From the NCBI RefSeq assembly GCF_011752525.1, contig NZ_VWXI01000020.1, forward strand, positions 1-64,000: DNA of 64,000 nucleotides. Direction: 5' to 3'. Source of the stretch: Pantoea sp. Cy-639 (GTDB taxonomy: Bacteria; Pseudomonadota; Gammaproteobacteria; Pseudomonadales; Pseudomonadaceae). This document shows, one piece after another, positions 15,482-23,102 of this stretch. Each line of letters opens with the position of its first letter. Within the stretch, counting starts at the first letter, position 1. The position numbers and the translations under genes are program-made. The notes beneath the pieces are model-generated. The model ran no database searches. It worked only from the letters and a program-made list of their open reading frames with translations, and was not told where the DNA came from.

Positions 15482-16597
15482 TCAGTTGCCCAGCAGGTAG
15501 CCGCTGCGACAGACCTGTTCGCCGGCCACATGGGCGACGACCATGCCGGCCGTGGCCATGCGCCGCACGCTGCGCGCATAGAGCAGGCCTGCCTGGGTAT
15601 TGTGCAGGGGCGTCACGCGGTCATTCAGCGGGTCGATCACTTCGGCGATCAGTTGCCCGGCCTCCAGGTACTGGCCAGGCTTGGCGTGGAAGACCAGCAG
15701 CCCACCGAGGGGCGCGGTGAGCGGCTCGACCGCCGCCAGTGGCGTCGCAGGATAGCGCAGGGGAGGAAGGGGCGCCGGTTGGCCTTCGATGGCGCCACTG
15801 TGGCAGAGGAAATCGAGCAGCGCCTGGCAGTCCCGGCTCGCCAGTGGATGGCTGACATCGGCCTGGCCGCGCAACTCCAGGGTGACCGAGAAGCTGCCCT
15901 GGGGAATGGGGAAGCGTTTGCCGAAGCGTTGCTGCAACTGCCACCACACCAGGCTGAAGCACTCGTCGAACGACTGGCCGCCCGAGTCGGTGGCCAGCAG
16001 GCTGGCCTGGGCGCCGATGTAGCGGGCCAGGGGCTCGACCTGGGGCCAGGCTTCCGGTGTGGTGTACAGGTGCTCGACGGCCTCGAAGTCGCAATGCAGG
16101 TCGAGCACCATGTCGGCGTCGCAAGCCAGGCGTTGCAGGGTCAGGCGCTGCGATTGCAGGGGCGTGCGGGCGGGTTGGGTGTCCAGGCCCCGACGCAGGT
16201 ATTCGCGGATCAGGGCCAGGTTGTGTGCCGGATCAGTGGTGAGGTGGCCCTCGACCTGGTCGCCGATGTTGTCCGAGAGATCGACGAAATTACGATTGAA
16301 GTTTTCCCCGCTCTGCAGCTCGAAGCGCCCTAGGGGTGCGTCCAGCAGCACCTGCTCCAGGCCCACCGGGTTGGCCACCGGCACCAGGACGATCTCGCGC
16401 AGCAGGCGCCCTTGCTGCTCCAGTTCGAGCAACCGGCGCTTCAGGTGCCAGGCTACCAGCATGCCTGGCAGTTCGTCGGCGTGCAGCGAGGCCTGTATAT
16501 AGACCTTGCCCGCGCCACGTGGGCCGAAGTGGAAGCTGTGCAACTGACGGGCGATGCCTGGGACGGGAGAGAGCAGGTCGTGGGTCGAATGGTGCAT
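15482..16597 (-). CDS. Succinylglutamate desuccinylase/aspartoacylase-family protein
   Basis: A 371-residue M14-like zinc deacylase. Zinc ligands are H39 and E42 (SLHADELPG) and H168 (LDLHCDFE), and a likely catalytic glutamate lies in VTLELRGQ. The substrate-binding arginine/asparagine segment GENFNRNF is at 97-104. The C-terminal 90 residues form a lipoyl-like beta domain (GGLLVFHAKPGQYLEAGQLIAEV), typical of this subfamily but not of AstE itself. The ATG at 16597 has AGGA five bases upstream and is preferred over the longer frame to 16651. There are no arginine-catabolism genes nearby, so the acyl substrate is unknown. Confidence 0.85.
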   Translation of the reverse strand: MHHSTHDLLSPVPGIARQLHSFHFGPRGAGKVYIQASLHADELPGMLVAWHLKRRLLELEQQGRLLREIVLVPVANPVGLEQVLLDAPLGRFELQSGENFNRNFVDLSDNIGDQVEGHLTTDPAHNLALIREYLRRGLDTQPARTPLQSQRLTLQRLACDADMVLDLHCDFEAVEHLYTTPEAWPQVEPLARYIGAQASLLATDSGGQSFDECFSLVWWQLQQRFGKRFPIPQGSFSVTLELRGQADVSHPLASRDCQALLDFLCHSGAIEGQPAPLPPLRYPATPLAAVEPLTAPLGGLLVFHAKPGQYLEAGQLIAEVIDPLNDRVTPLHNTQAGLLYARSVRRMATAGMVVAHVAGEQVCRSGYLLGN

Positions 16598-16735
16598 GGT
16601 GATCCTGGCGGGAACGGGCTGCTGTAGAGGGTGGATCAAGGATAGAAGCACAACTTCTGGGGGGACGCATCATTTGCCGTGCGTTCGGGGCAGCGCGAGG
16701 GCAGGTGAACAGGCGATCTTCAGTGTGATCGAGCA

Positions 16736-16759
16736 TGAAAAAGCCGCCCCTCGGGCGGC
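16736..16759 (-). terminator. Rho-independent terminator of the acylase gene
   Basis: A 7-bp GC stem (16743-16749 with 16753-16759) with a 3-nt loop; on the minus strand it is followed by five T. It begins about 20 bases after the acylase stop codon. Confidence 0.8.
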
Positions 16760-16777
16760 TTCTGCAGGTCCAGATGT

Positions 16778-19213
16778 TTACTTGCCCGGCACCAGGGTAA
16801 GGCGTTGGCTGCCATACGTCCGGGCGAAATTCTGTGGTTGCAGGGGCAGGCTCACGAACCGTCCCTTGAGCCAGGCATCCAGACCGTCGCTGTAATGGCG
16901 GCTGGCCGGATTGCCGGACTGACCGCTGCTGGTCAGCACCTGCAGCGGCTCGGCCTGGCCGAAGTCGACGATCATCCGTGCCGAGGCCGGCAGATGGGTG
17001 TCGAAGTCGTTGCCCCAGGCGTAGGGGGTCAGGGCCAGGGTACTGAAGTCACCACCGGCGGCCACTGGCGAGCGGCTGATGTTGTCACCCAGGCCATGGT
17101 AGTTCGGTGCCGGCCAGTGGTACTGGTGCAACTGCCCCCATTGCCAGGTACGGCGGTCGGCACCCAACCGGGCGATGCCGGCGTCCACCGCGCCAGCCAG
17201 GCTGCGGGCGAGGATGGCGGGTTTGTCTTCCTTCTGTGCGGTGCCGCGGTCATCCCAGAACGGGCTGTCCTCACGGCCGAGCAGATGATCGGCCTGGGCC
17301 GAGTAGGAGAGCTGGGCATTGCCGACGAAGGCCTGCCAGGCTGGGCTGGACTCGGGGCCAAGCTCGTCGAGGAAAGTCTGTCGGGTGACTTCCCGCAGGA
17401 ACAGTTCGTAGAGCGCGGCATCGGCCGACACCGGGCTCAGACGGCCGTCGAAGGCCTTGAGTCGGGTCAGGGCTTCGCGCGCCTTGTCGCGCTGGCCGGC
17501 GGGCAGGGCATCGATGGCTTGCTTGAGCGGCTGGGCCATGCCAGGCGCCTCGAACATCTGCTTGAGCTTGCCCGCCAGCGGCGTGACTTGGTCGTTCTGC
17601 AGGGCCATCAGGCTGCGGCTGTCGTGGCGGCCGTTGCCGGCCAGCTGGGCCAGGCGCTCGGCACGCTCGGGGTAGTACCAGGTGCTCGACAGTTGCATGC
17701 CGTAGCCCTTGGGCAGGCTGCGCTGGTTGGCGTGGCCGATGAAGCCGCTGGGGGGATCCTGGTCGTAAGGGTGGAGCATGGCGTCGGCATAGCCGTCCCA
17801 GTCATAGCGCCCGTCCCAGCCTGGCGAGGGCAGCAGACCCTGGCCTTCCCGGCGGTTCGGGTAGCGGCCGCTGACCTGCCAGCCGATGTGCCCGGGCTCG
17901 GCGAACACGAAGTTGAGCGCCGCCGCGCCGACCTCGCGGGTGTCGTCGAAGGCCCGCTCGATGTTGCTGGCACGGGTCAGGTCGAACAGCGCGTCCAGGC
18001 TGCGGTCATCCTTGAGTTGCGGCAGGTGCAGGGCCAGGGCCAGGCTGCCATGGCCCGGCAGCAAGGTACCGTGGCGGGTGTCGTACAGCACTTCGCGCAG
18101 GGGGCGCTGGCCGCGGACGAAGAAGGTTTCGCTGCGGGCGCGGGCGGGCTGCCACTTGCCGTCGGCGAGGTAGCTGAGCTGGCTGCCCTGGCGACGCACC
18201 TGCTCGAGGAACAGATCCTGATTGTCGGCCATGACCGCGCTGGCGCTCCAGGCCAGCTTGCCGTTGTAGCCGGCCAGCACGATCGGCAGGCCGGGCAGCG
18301 ACAGCCCGGCGACCTGGTAGCGGCTGGTATGGATCTGCACCGGGCTCAGGGCCCAGGTGGCACGGCTGTCGCTGGCCAGCAGGCTTTTACCGCTGCGGCT
18401 GCGTTGCGGCGCCAGGGCCAGGTTCGACGAACCTGGATTGCCCAGCAGGCCGAGGTCGGCCAGTTTCTGCCCGCTGGCGGCAAGCGCGCCCAGTCCTGGC
18501 AACTGGCTGGCCAGGTTCAGGCCCTTGAGCTTGTCTGCCTCGGTTTCGGCCAACGGCTCATCGGGAGCGCTGGGCAGCAACCAGGCCAGCTTGTCGGTGC
18601 CGACTTTCTGCGCCAGGGTCAGGGCCGAGAGTTCTTCCTGCAGGTTCACCGACTGGCTGAAGGCATACAGGCTGAAGATCAGCGCCGAGTCCTCGGGTTT
18701 CCAGTATTCCGGGCGATAGCCGCTGCGTGCCAGCTCCGCCGGCAGCTTGTCGCGGTAGCGGAACAGGTAGGCGTTGACCCCGCGCGCGTAGACCTCGAAG
18801 AAGCGTTTCAGCCTGGGCGAGGCGTCGGCGTAGAGCTGGCCGGCGCTCTGCTTGAGGTTGGCGGCGCGCATCAGGCGGTCGATGTCCAGTGCCTCGGCGC
18901 CGGCCAGTTCGGCCAGGCGCCCCTGGGCCAGCAGGCGCATGGCGACCATCTGCTCGATGCGATCGCCCGCGTGCACATAGCCGAGGCTGAACAGCGCATC
19001 ATGGAAACTGCTGCTCTCGATCAGCGCGGCGCCCATGGCATTACGGCGCACGGATACGTTCTGGGCCAGGCCCTTGAGCGGTTGCACGCCCGTGGTGGGT
19101 GGCACGCTGTCCTGGTAGCCGCCCATCTGGCAGCCGGTCAGCGCGAGCGTGCCAAGCAACGCCGCGGCACTGCCGAAGCGGGGACGAATCGAAGGTAGGA
19201 CGGGGGCGGCCAT
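16778..19213 (-). CDS. quiP: Penicillin/acyl-homoserine-lactone acylase lipoprotein, QuiP-like
   Basis: An 811-residue Ntn hydrolase of the penicillin acylase family. The signal peptide ends in a lipobox (LALTGC, lipidated C28). The nucleophile expected at the start of the beta chain after autoproteolysis is S262 in NPGSSNLALAPQRSRSGKS. Long stretches (GLAQNVSVRRNAMG, VYARGVNAYLFRYRDKLP, RSGYRPEYWKPEDSAL) match my recollection of P. aeruginosa QuiP (PA1032), which hydrolyses long-chain AHL signals, and the downstream SEC-C genes match its neighbourhood. The canonical S-N-N-W context reads S-S-N-L here, and the protein is about 36 residues shorter, so specificity may differ. Confidence 0.8.
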   Translation of the reverse strand: MAAPVLPSIRPRFGSAAALLGTLALTGCQMGGYQDSVPPTTGVQPLKGLAQNVSVRRNAMGAALIESSSFHDALFSLGYVHAGDRIEQMVAMRLLAQGRLAELAGAEALDIDRLMRAANLKQSAGQLYADASPRLKRFFEVYARGVNAYLFRYRDKLPAELARSGYRPEYWKPEDSALIFSLYAFSQSVNLQEELSALTLAQKVGTDKLAWLLPSAPDEPLAETEADKLKGLNLASQLPGLGALAASGQKLADLGLLGNPGSSNLALAPQRSRSGKSLLASDSRATWALSPVQIHTSRYQVAGLSLPGLPIVLAGYNGKLAWSASAVMADNQDLFLEQVRRQGSQLSYLADGKWQPARARSETFFVRGQRPLREVLYDTRHGTLLPGHGSLALALHLPQLKDDRSLDALFDLTRASNIERAFDDTREVGAAALNFVFAEPGHIGWQVSGRYPNRREGQGLLPSPGWDGRYDWDGYADAMLHPYDQDPPSGFIGHANQRSLPKGYGMQLSSTWYYPERAERLAQLAGNGRHDSRSLMALQNDQVTPLAGKLKQMFEAPGMAQPLKQAIDALPAGQRDKAREALTRLKAFDGRLSPVSADAALYELFLREVTRQTFLDELGPESSPAWQAFVGNAQLSYSAQADHLLGREDSPFWDDRGTAQKEDKPAILARSLAGAVDAGIARLGADRRTWQWGQLHQYHWPAPNYHGLGDNISRSPVAAGGDFSTLALTPYAWGNDFDTHLPASARMIVDFGQAEPLQVLTSSGQSGNPASRHYSDGLDAWLKGRFVSLPLQPQNFARTYGSQRLTLVPGK

Positions 19214-19404
19214 GAGACTAGGCTCCTGCAGGGCGTGGCGGGGTTGTGAAAGGCGCTAAGGTAGTGAGCGCGCAGTCGCCGTGCAAGGTGCCGGAGGTGC
19301 TTTATTTACGAATGGTGGGCAGCGGCAAGCTGCGAGCAGCAAGCAGCCAGAGAAAAGCGCGTCTGTTTCTGCTTGTGGCTCGGAGCCTGCCGCTCAAGGC
19401 TGCA

Positions 19405-19602
19405 TTACGCGCCGTGGCACTTCTTGAATTTCTTCTGGCTGCCGCACGGGCAAGGGTCGTTGCGGCCAACGTCCTTCAGGGCGTTGCGCACCGGCTCCTG
19501 GTGGCCGTGGTTGCAGTGCGGGCCGTGCACATGGCCGTGGTCGTGATGATGGTCGTGACCGTGGTCGCAGTCGGGGCCATGGACATGGGGTTGCTGGGTC
19601 AT
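19405..19602 (-). CDS. Histidine-rich SEC-C motif protein
   Basis: A 65-residue protein with two parts. Residues 6-34 are a histidine/aspartate/glycine-rich stretch with repeated HGH, HDH and HGP units and two cysteines. Residues 49-64 are a SEC-C zinc motif (RNDPCPCGSQKKFKKCHG), the same motif that SecA uses to bind zinc and SecB. The final metal ligand is C-H in place of the more common C-C. It lies just before (8 bases) a lipoprotein and a YchJ gene on the same strand. It is probably a metal-binding or metal-storing accessory protein; the partner is unknown. Confidence 0.85.
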   Translation of the reverse strand: MTQQPHVHGPDCDHGHDHHHDHGHVHGPHCNHGHQEPVRNALKDVGRNDPCPCGSQKKFKKCHGA

Positions 19603-19609
19603 TGCGGGA

Positions 19610-20086
19610 TTACTCCGGTTTAAGATCGCCGGGGATTATCTCACCACTGCGTGTCAAGTGCAGGTCCTGATGGATGATCAGTCCGGTGGCCAGTTCGCCT
19701 TGCAGGTGGTACTGCAGCGGTTGCTTGCTGCGCAGCAGTTTCGCCAGGGGCTTGAGGTGCTGCCAGAGGTTGGTCCGCGCGGTGATCTTGAACGTGCGCC
19801 GGGCATGGCCGCCGACGCTGCGCCACAGGCTGGCTTCATCCTGGGCCAGCACCAGGTCGTCGAGCTGCAGCGTGTAGGCGAGGGTGCGGATGAACAGACG
19901 TTCGTCGTTGGGGTTGACGACCCGCAGGTGCAGGACGAACTCCTGCTGGTGCAGGTTCATCCTGACCTTTTCCACCTTCACCAGGTGTACCTCGGGTTGG
20001 CGCCAGTCGCTGTCGCCCCAGCTGGCGCAGCCCGCCAGCCCGCTCAGCAGCAGGCCAAGGACGAACAGGCGGGCCAGGGCGCGCAT
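19610..20086 (-). CDS. LEA type 2 (WHy domain) lipoprotein
   Basis: A 158-residue lipoprotein with a type II signal peptide ending LLSGLAGC. The mature part is a single WHy/LEA14-like beta sandwich (EVHLVKVEKVRMNLHQQEFVLHLRVVNPNDERLFIRTLAY), a fold linked to desiccation and stress tolerance in plants and bacteria. The ATG at 20086 puts the signal peptide at the N terminus; the longer frame to 20116 overlaps the preceding gene. It starts 2 bases after the YchJ stop, so the two are probably cotranscribed. Confidence 0.85.
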   Translation of the reverse strand: MRALARLFVLGLLLSGLAGCASWGDSDWRQPEVHLVKVEKVRMNLHQQEFVLHLRVVNPNDERLFIRTLAYTLQLDDLVLAQDEASLWRSVGGHARRTFKITARTNLWQHLKPLAKLLRSKQPLQYHLQGELATGLIIHQDLHLTRSGEIIPGDLKPE

Positions 20087-20088
20087 GC

Positions 20089-20565
20089 TCAGTTGCCCAG
20101 GTAGCTGGCGCAGCACTTCTTGAACTTCTGTCCGCTGCCGCAGGGACAGGGGTCATTGCGTCCGGCCTTCAGCGCCACGGTCGGGTCGATGAAGTACCAG
20201 CGCCCGCCGTGCTGGACGAAAGCCGAGCGCTCACGGTGCTGGTGATCGCCCTCCAGGTCGTGCCAGCGCGCGGTGAAGGTGACGAAGGCGTGTTCGGGCT
20301 GGCCACCGAACACCTCGGCGCTTTCCACCTCCAGCCCCAGCCAGGTGCTCTGGGCGCTCCAGGCAGCCATGCCGGCGCGGTCCAGCCCTGCCTGCTGGGC
20401 CGGCAGGGTCGTGGCCACCAGGTAGTCCACCAGGCCCAGCACATAGGCGCTGTAGCGCGAGCGCATCAGCGTCCGTGCATCCGGCGCCGCAGTGCCGGCG
20501 TGAAAATGCCCGCAGCAGGCGTCGAGCAGGTTGCCACTGCCGCATGGGCAGACCGAGACACTCAT
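20089..20565 (-). CDS. YchJ-family protein with two SEC-C motifs
   Basis: A 158-residue UPF0225/YchJ protein. SEC-C motifs occur at both ends: CPCGSGNLLDACC near residues 6-18 and RNDPCPCGSGQKFKKCC near the C terminus. They flank an NTF2-like middle domain (LMRSRYSAYVLGLVDYL...THLGLE-type segment, AFVTFTARWHDLEG). The biochemical role of YchJ is not known; zinc binding follows from the SEC-C motifs. The ATG at 20565 is chosen over the longer frame to 20658 because the cysteine motif starts there. It follows the DUF6231 gene by only 4 bases. Confidence 0.9.
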   Translation of the reverse strand: MSVSVCPCGSGNLLDACCGHFHAGTAAPDARTLMRSRYSAYVLGLVDYLVATTLPAQQAGLDRAGMAAWSAQSTWLGLEVESAEVFGGQPEHAFVTFTARWHDLEGDHQHRERSAFVQHGGRWYFIDPTVALKAGRNDPCPCGSGQKFKKCCASYLGN

Positions 20566-20569
20566 TGAA

Positions 20570-21064
20570 TCACCACCAGTACTTGCCAAAGTTTTCCGGA
20601 TTGGCCCAGAACCGGGCGTTGAGCCAGTCCGGGACCTGTTTGTAGTCATGCAGATCATAGGTGAACAAACTCAATACCTGCTCGTCACGCTGGAATTTCT
20701 CGTTGGCTGACAGCGCCAGGGCAAAGAAATCGGTGGCCTGCCAGTTGCAGGCGCTCAGGTCGGCCAGCACGGCGACGCGGCTGGCGTTGAGGTTGCGGAT
20801 GCCGCCCAGCAGTTCCAGGCCGGTGCGTTTGGGCAGGTGTTCCAGGCAGTCGACCAGCAGTGCCAGGTCGAAGCGCTGGGCAGCCAGCCCGGCAGGTAGC
20901 GGACCGGGGGCGGCCACGTCGATGCGGGTGTCCGGGTGGGCGGCGGCGAAGGCCTCGAGGGCTGGGAAACGGCTGCCGACCAACAGCAGGTGGCGCGGGG
21001 TGAAGCGCTCGAGCAGGGCGGCCAGGGCCTGCTGTGGGGTACGTCGGGAGAAAGCGTCGGTCAT
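20570..21064 (-). CDS. DUF6231-like conserved protein
   Basis: A 164-residue cytoplasmic protein. The middle resembles a degenerate class I methyltransferase fold: HLLLVGSRFPALEAFAAAHP suggests motif I, and DLALLVDCLEHLPKRTGLELL resembles the post-motif II region of SAM methyltransferases. The C terminus is aromatic-rich (WLNARFWANPENFGKYWW). The ATG at 21064 has GAGGA with proper spacing; the ATG at 21070 is too close to it. First gene of a four-gene minus-strand run (this gene, ychJ, the LEA lipoprotein, the SEC-C protein). Catalytic activity is uncertain. Confidence 0.75.
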   Translation of the reverse strand: MTDAFSRRTPQQALAALLERFTPRHLLLVGSRFPALEAFAAAHPDTRIDVAAPGPLPAGLAAQRFDLALLVDCLEHLPKRTGLELLGGIRNLNASRVAVLADLSACNWQATDFFALALSANEKFQRDEQVLSLFTYDLHDYKQVPDWLNARFWANPENFGKYWW

Positions 21065-21223
21065 TGCCATTCCTCGTTCAGATCGCTCAAGACTAGCGGT
21101 CCCAGACACTCAGGCAAAGAGGCACGCGGTCGCGTGATGGCGGCGTGCTGGCAGAGCGCTGACGGGCGGTCTTTACTCCCAGAGCATCGGTTTTGCACCG
21201 ATCCTCCAAGGAGAAGCAACAAG

Positions 21224-21913
21224 ATGAGCATCGTACGCACAGCGATACCCCTGGTTCTGCTCACCAGTGTGTTGACTGGTTGTGCAGGTTTGCAGAAGAC
21301 AGACTGGCCCAAGTGCGCCTTGGCCGGCGGCGTGGGTGGCGCGGCCCTGGGCGCCATCGAGAGCTCCAGCTGGGCGGGCTGGGGCGCCTTGCTCGGTGGC
21401 GGCCTGGCGGCGGGCTACTGTTGGTCCCATGGCGATGGCGACGAGGACGGCGATGGCGTGCCCGACAGCCGCGACAAGTGCCCTGGCACGCCGCGCGGGG
21501 TACAGGTCGACGCCAATGGCTGCCCGTTGCCGCCGCCGGTGGTCGAGGAGGTGATGGTGCAGAAGGAGGAGGTCATCGTCATCCGTGACGTGCGCTTCGA
21601 GTTCAACTCTGCCCGCCTGACCGGCGCCGACAAGGAACGCCTCAACACGGTCGCCACGCGCTTGAAGAAAGAGGCCCCGAGCGCGCGCCTGAGCGTGACC
21701 GGGCACACCGACAGTGTCGGTTCCGACCGCTACAACCAGAAGCTCTCCGAGCGCCGTGCCCACTCGGTGGTGCACTACCTGGTCGAGAGCGGCGTACCGC
21801 GCGCCAGCTTCGTCTCCGTGGTCGGTGCCGGGGAATCGCAGCCGGTTGCCGACAACGCCACGGCCGAAGGACGTGCCATGAACCGTCGCACCGAGATCAA
21901 GATCCAGCGCTGA
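21224..21913 (+). CDS. OmpA-family lipoprotein with thrombospondin type 3 repeat
   Basis: A 229-residue lipoprotein: signal peptide with lipobox VLTGC, a glycine-zipper-like hydrophobic region (GGVGGAALGAIESSSW...GWGALLGGGLAAGY), a Ca2+-binding TSP3 repeat (DGDEDGDGVPDSRDKCPGTP...GCP), then an OmpA C-terminal peptidoglycan-binding domain (VTGHTDSVGSDRYNQKLSERRA...NRRTEIKI). It should tether the outer membrane to peptidoglycan. The ATG at 21224 follows AAGGAGAAGC. The next gene is a clear paralog, so this is a tandem duplication. Divergent from the DUF6231 gene. Confidence 0.9.
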   Translation: MSIVRTAIPLVLLTSVLTGCAGLQKTDWPKCALAGGVGGAALGAIESSSWAGWGALLGGGLAAGYCWSHGDGDEDGDGVPDSRDKCPGTPRGVQVDANGCPLPPPVVEEVMVQKEEVIVIRDVRFEFNSARLTGADKERLNTVATRLKKEAPSARLSVTGHTDSVGSDRYNQKLSERRAHSVVHYLVESGVPRASFVSVVGAGESQPVADNATAEGRAMNRRTEIKIQR

Positions 21914-22001
21914 CGGTCGCGTGCCCGCGCCTTGAGAAGTGGCGCGGGCGCGTCTTTACTCCGGGGGATCGATAGCGGTGGGTGACACAGGAGCATTCAG
22001 C

Positions 22002-22721
22002 ATGAGTGTTTTGTCGAAGGCGGCACTGCCGCTGGTGGTGGTCACGGGCCTGCTTGCAGGCTGCGCGACCCACAGCGATGGCAGCGCGCCACTCAATCAG
22101 AGGACCTGGCCCATCTGCAGCCTGCTTGGCGGCTTGGTCGGCGGTGGTCTGGGGGCCATCGAAAGTTCCGGTTGGGCTGCCGGTGGCGGTGTCGCCGGGG
22201 CCATTGCCGGTGGCTTGATCTGCTTTGCCCAGGATGGCGACGAAGACGGTGACGGCGTGTTCGACCGTCGCGATCGCTGCCCGGACACACCGGCCGGCAC
22301 GCCGGTGGACCACATGGGTTGTCCATTGCCGCGCTACCCGGCCTCCAGCCCGCGACCCGAGCCCGCCGCGACACCCGAGGTGATCACCCTCGACGATCAG
22401 GGACAGGTGCTGTTCGCCTTCAACTCCGCTGAGCTGATGCCCGGGGCACAGCAGCGCCTGCACAGCCTGGTGGACAAGCTCAACGACCCGGCAGTGACCA
22501 GTGTCAAGGTCATCGGCCATACCGACAGCGTCGGCTCCGACAGTTACAACCAGGCATTGTCCGAGCGCCGTGCCGCCAGTGTCGCCGAGTACCTGATCAG
22601 CCAAGGACTGATGCCGAACAAGGTGACCAGTCAGGGGCTCGGGGAGCGCCAGCCGGTGGCCGACAACGATACCGAGGAAGGTCGCGCGCACAACCGACGG
22701 GTGGAACTGCACCTCAACTGA
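22002..22721 (+). CDS. OmpA-family lipoprotein, tandem paralog
   Basis: A 239-residue lipoprotein with the same architecture as its upstream neighbour: lipobox LLAGC, hydrophobic glycine-rich segment (GGLVGGGLGAIESSGWAAGG), a TSP3 repeat (DGDEDGDGVFDRRDRCPDTP), a short Pro-rich linker (PASSPRPEPAATPE) and an OmpA domain (VIGHTDSVGSDSYNQALSERRA...NRRVELHL). A ribosome-binding site CAGGAG lies 8 bases before the ATG at 22002. The 88-base gap to the first copy could hold a promoter. The paralogs differ mainly in the linker, so they may be functionally redundant envelope tethers. Confidence 0.9.
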   Translation: MSVLSKAALPLVVVTGLLAGCATHSDGSAPLNQRTWPICSLLGGLVGGGLGAIESSGWAAGGGVAGAIAGGLICFAQDGDEDGDGVFDRRDRCPDTPAGTPVDHMGCPLPRYPASSPRPEPAATPEVITLDDQGQVLFAFNSAELMPGAQQRLHSLVDKLNDPAVTSVKVIGHTDSVGSDSYNQALSERRAASVAEYLISQGLMPNKVTSQGLGERQPVADNDTEEGRAHNRRVELHLN

Positions 22722-22826
22722 GGCCACTGGCGCACGCCCCTGCGCAGGGGTTACTGTTGCCGGCGCGGTCCGCTCGAACGGGCCGCGCCGACATAACAAC
22801 AAGACAACAAGTCATGGGGGCGGGGT

Positions 22827-23102
22827 ATGACGTTCATCCTGGGCCTGGGCAAGGCCCTGACGGTGGTGTTCTGGTGGGTGGTGCTGGTCAATCTGTTCAT
22901 GCCGCAGCCGCTGCCGTTCAATCTGTTGATCAATGCCGCAGGTATCGCGCTGCTGGCACTGCACATGCTCGAGGTGCTGTTCTTCAATGGCAGTTTGCGC
23001 GGGCGCAGCCATCGTTGGTTCGACCGCTTGCAGATCCTGCTGACCGGTATTTTCCATGTCATGTCCATTCCTCGGCCGCAGGAGGCGTCCAGCCATGCGT
23101 AA
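22827..23102 (+). CDS. DUF1145 membrane protein
   Basis: A 91-residue protein with three hydrophobic segments (about 3-24, 29-50 and 66-80) and the basic loop GSLRGRSHRWFDRLQ. This matches the DUF1145 family (E. coli YhhL), small inner-membrane proteins of unknown role. The start ATG at 22827 has GGGGCGGGG upstream. Its end overlaps the collagen-like gene by 8 bases, implying translational coupling, which is unusual for this family and may hint at a joint envelope function. Confidence 0.8.
   Translation: MTFILGLGKALTVVFWWVVLVNLFMPQPLPFNLLINAAGIALLALHMLEVLFFNGSLRGRSHRWFDRLQILLTGIFHVMSIPRPQEASSHA

Noticed and set aside
16805..19198. A 797-codon plus-strand ORF opposite the QuiP-like gene.
   Set aside because: Antisense shadow of an unmistakable acylase; composition is dominated by Ala, Gly, Val and Gln.
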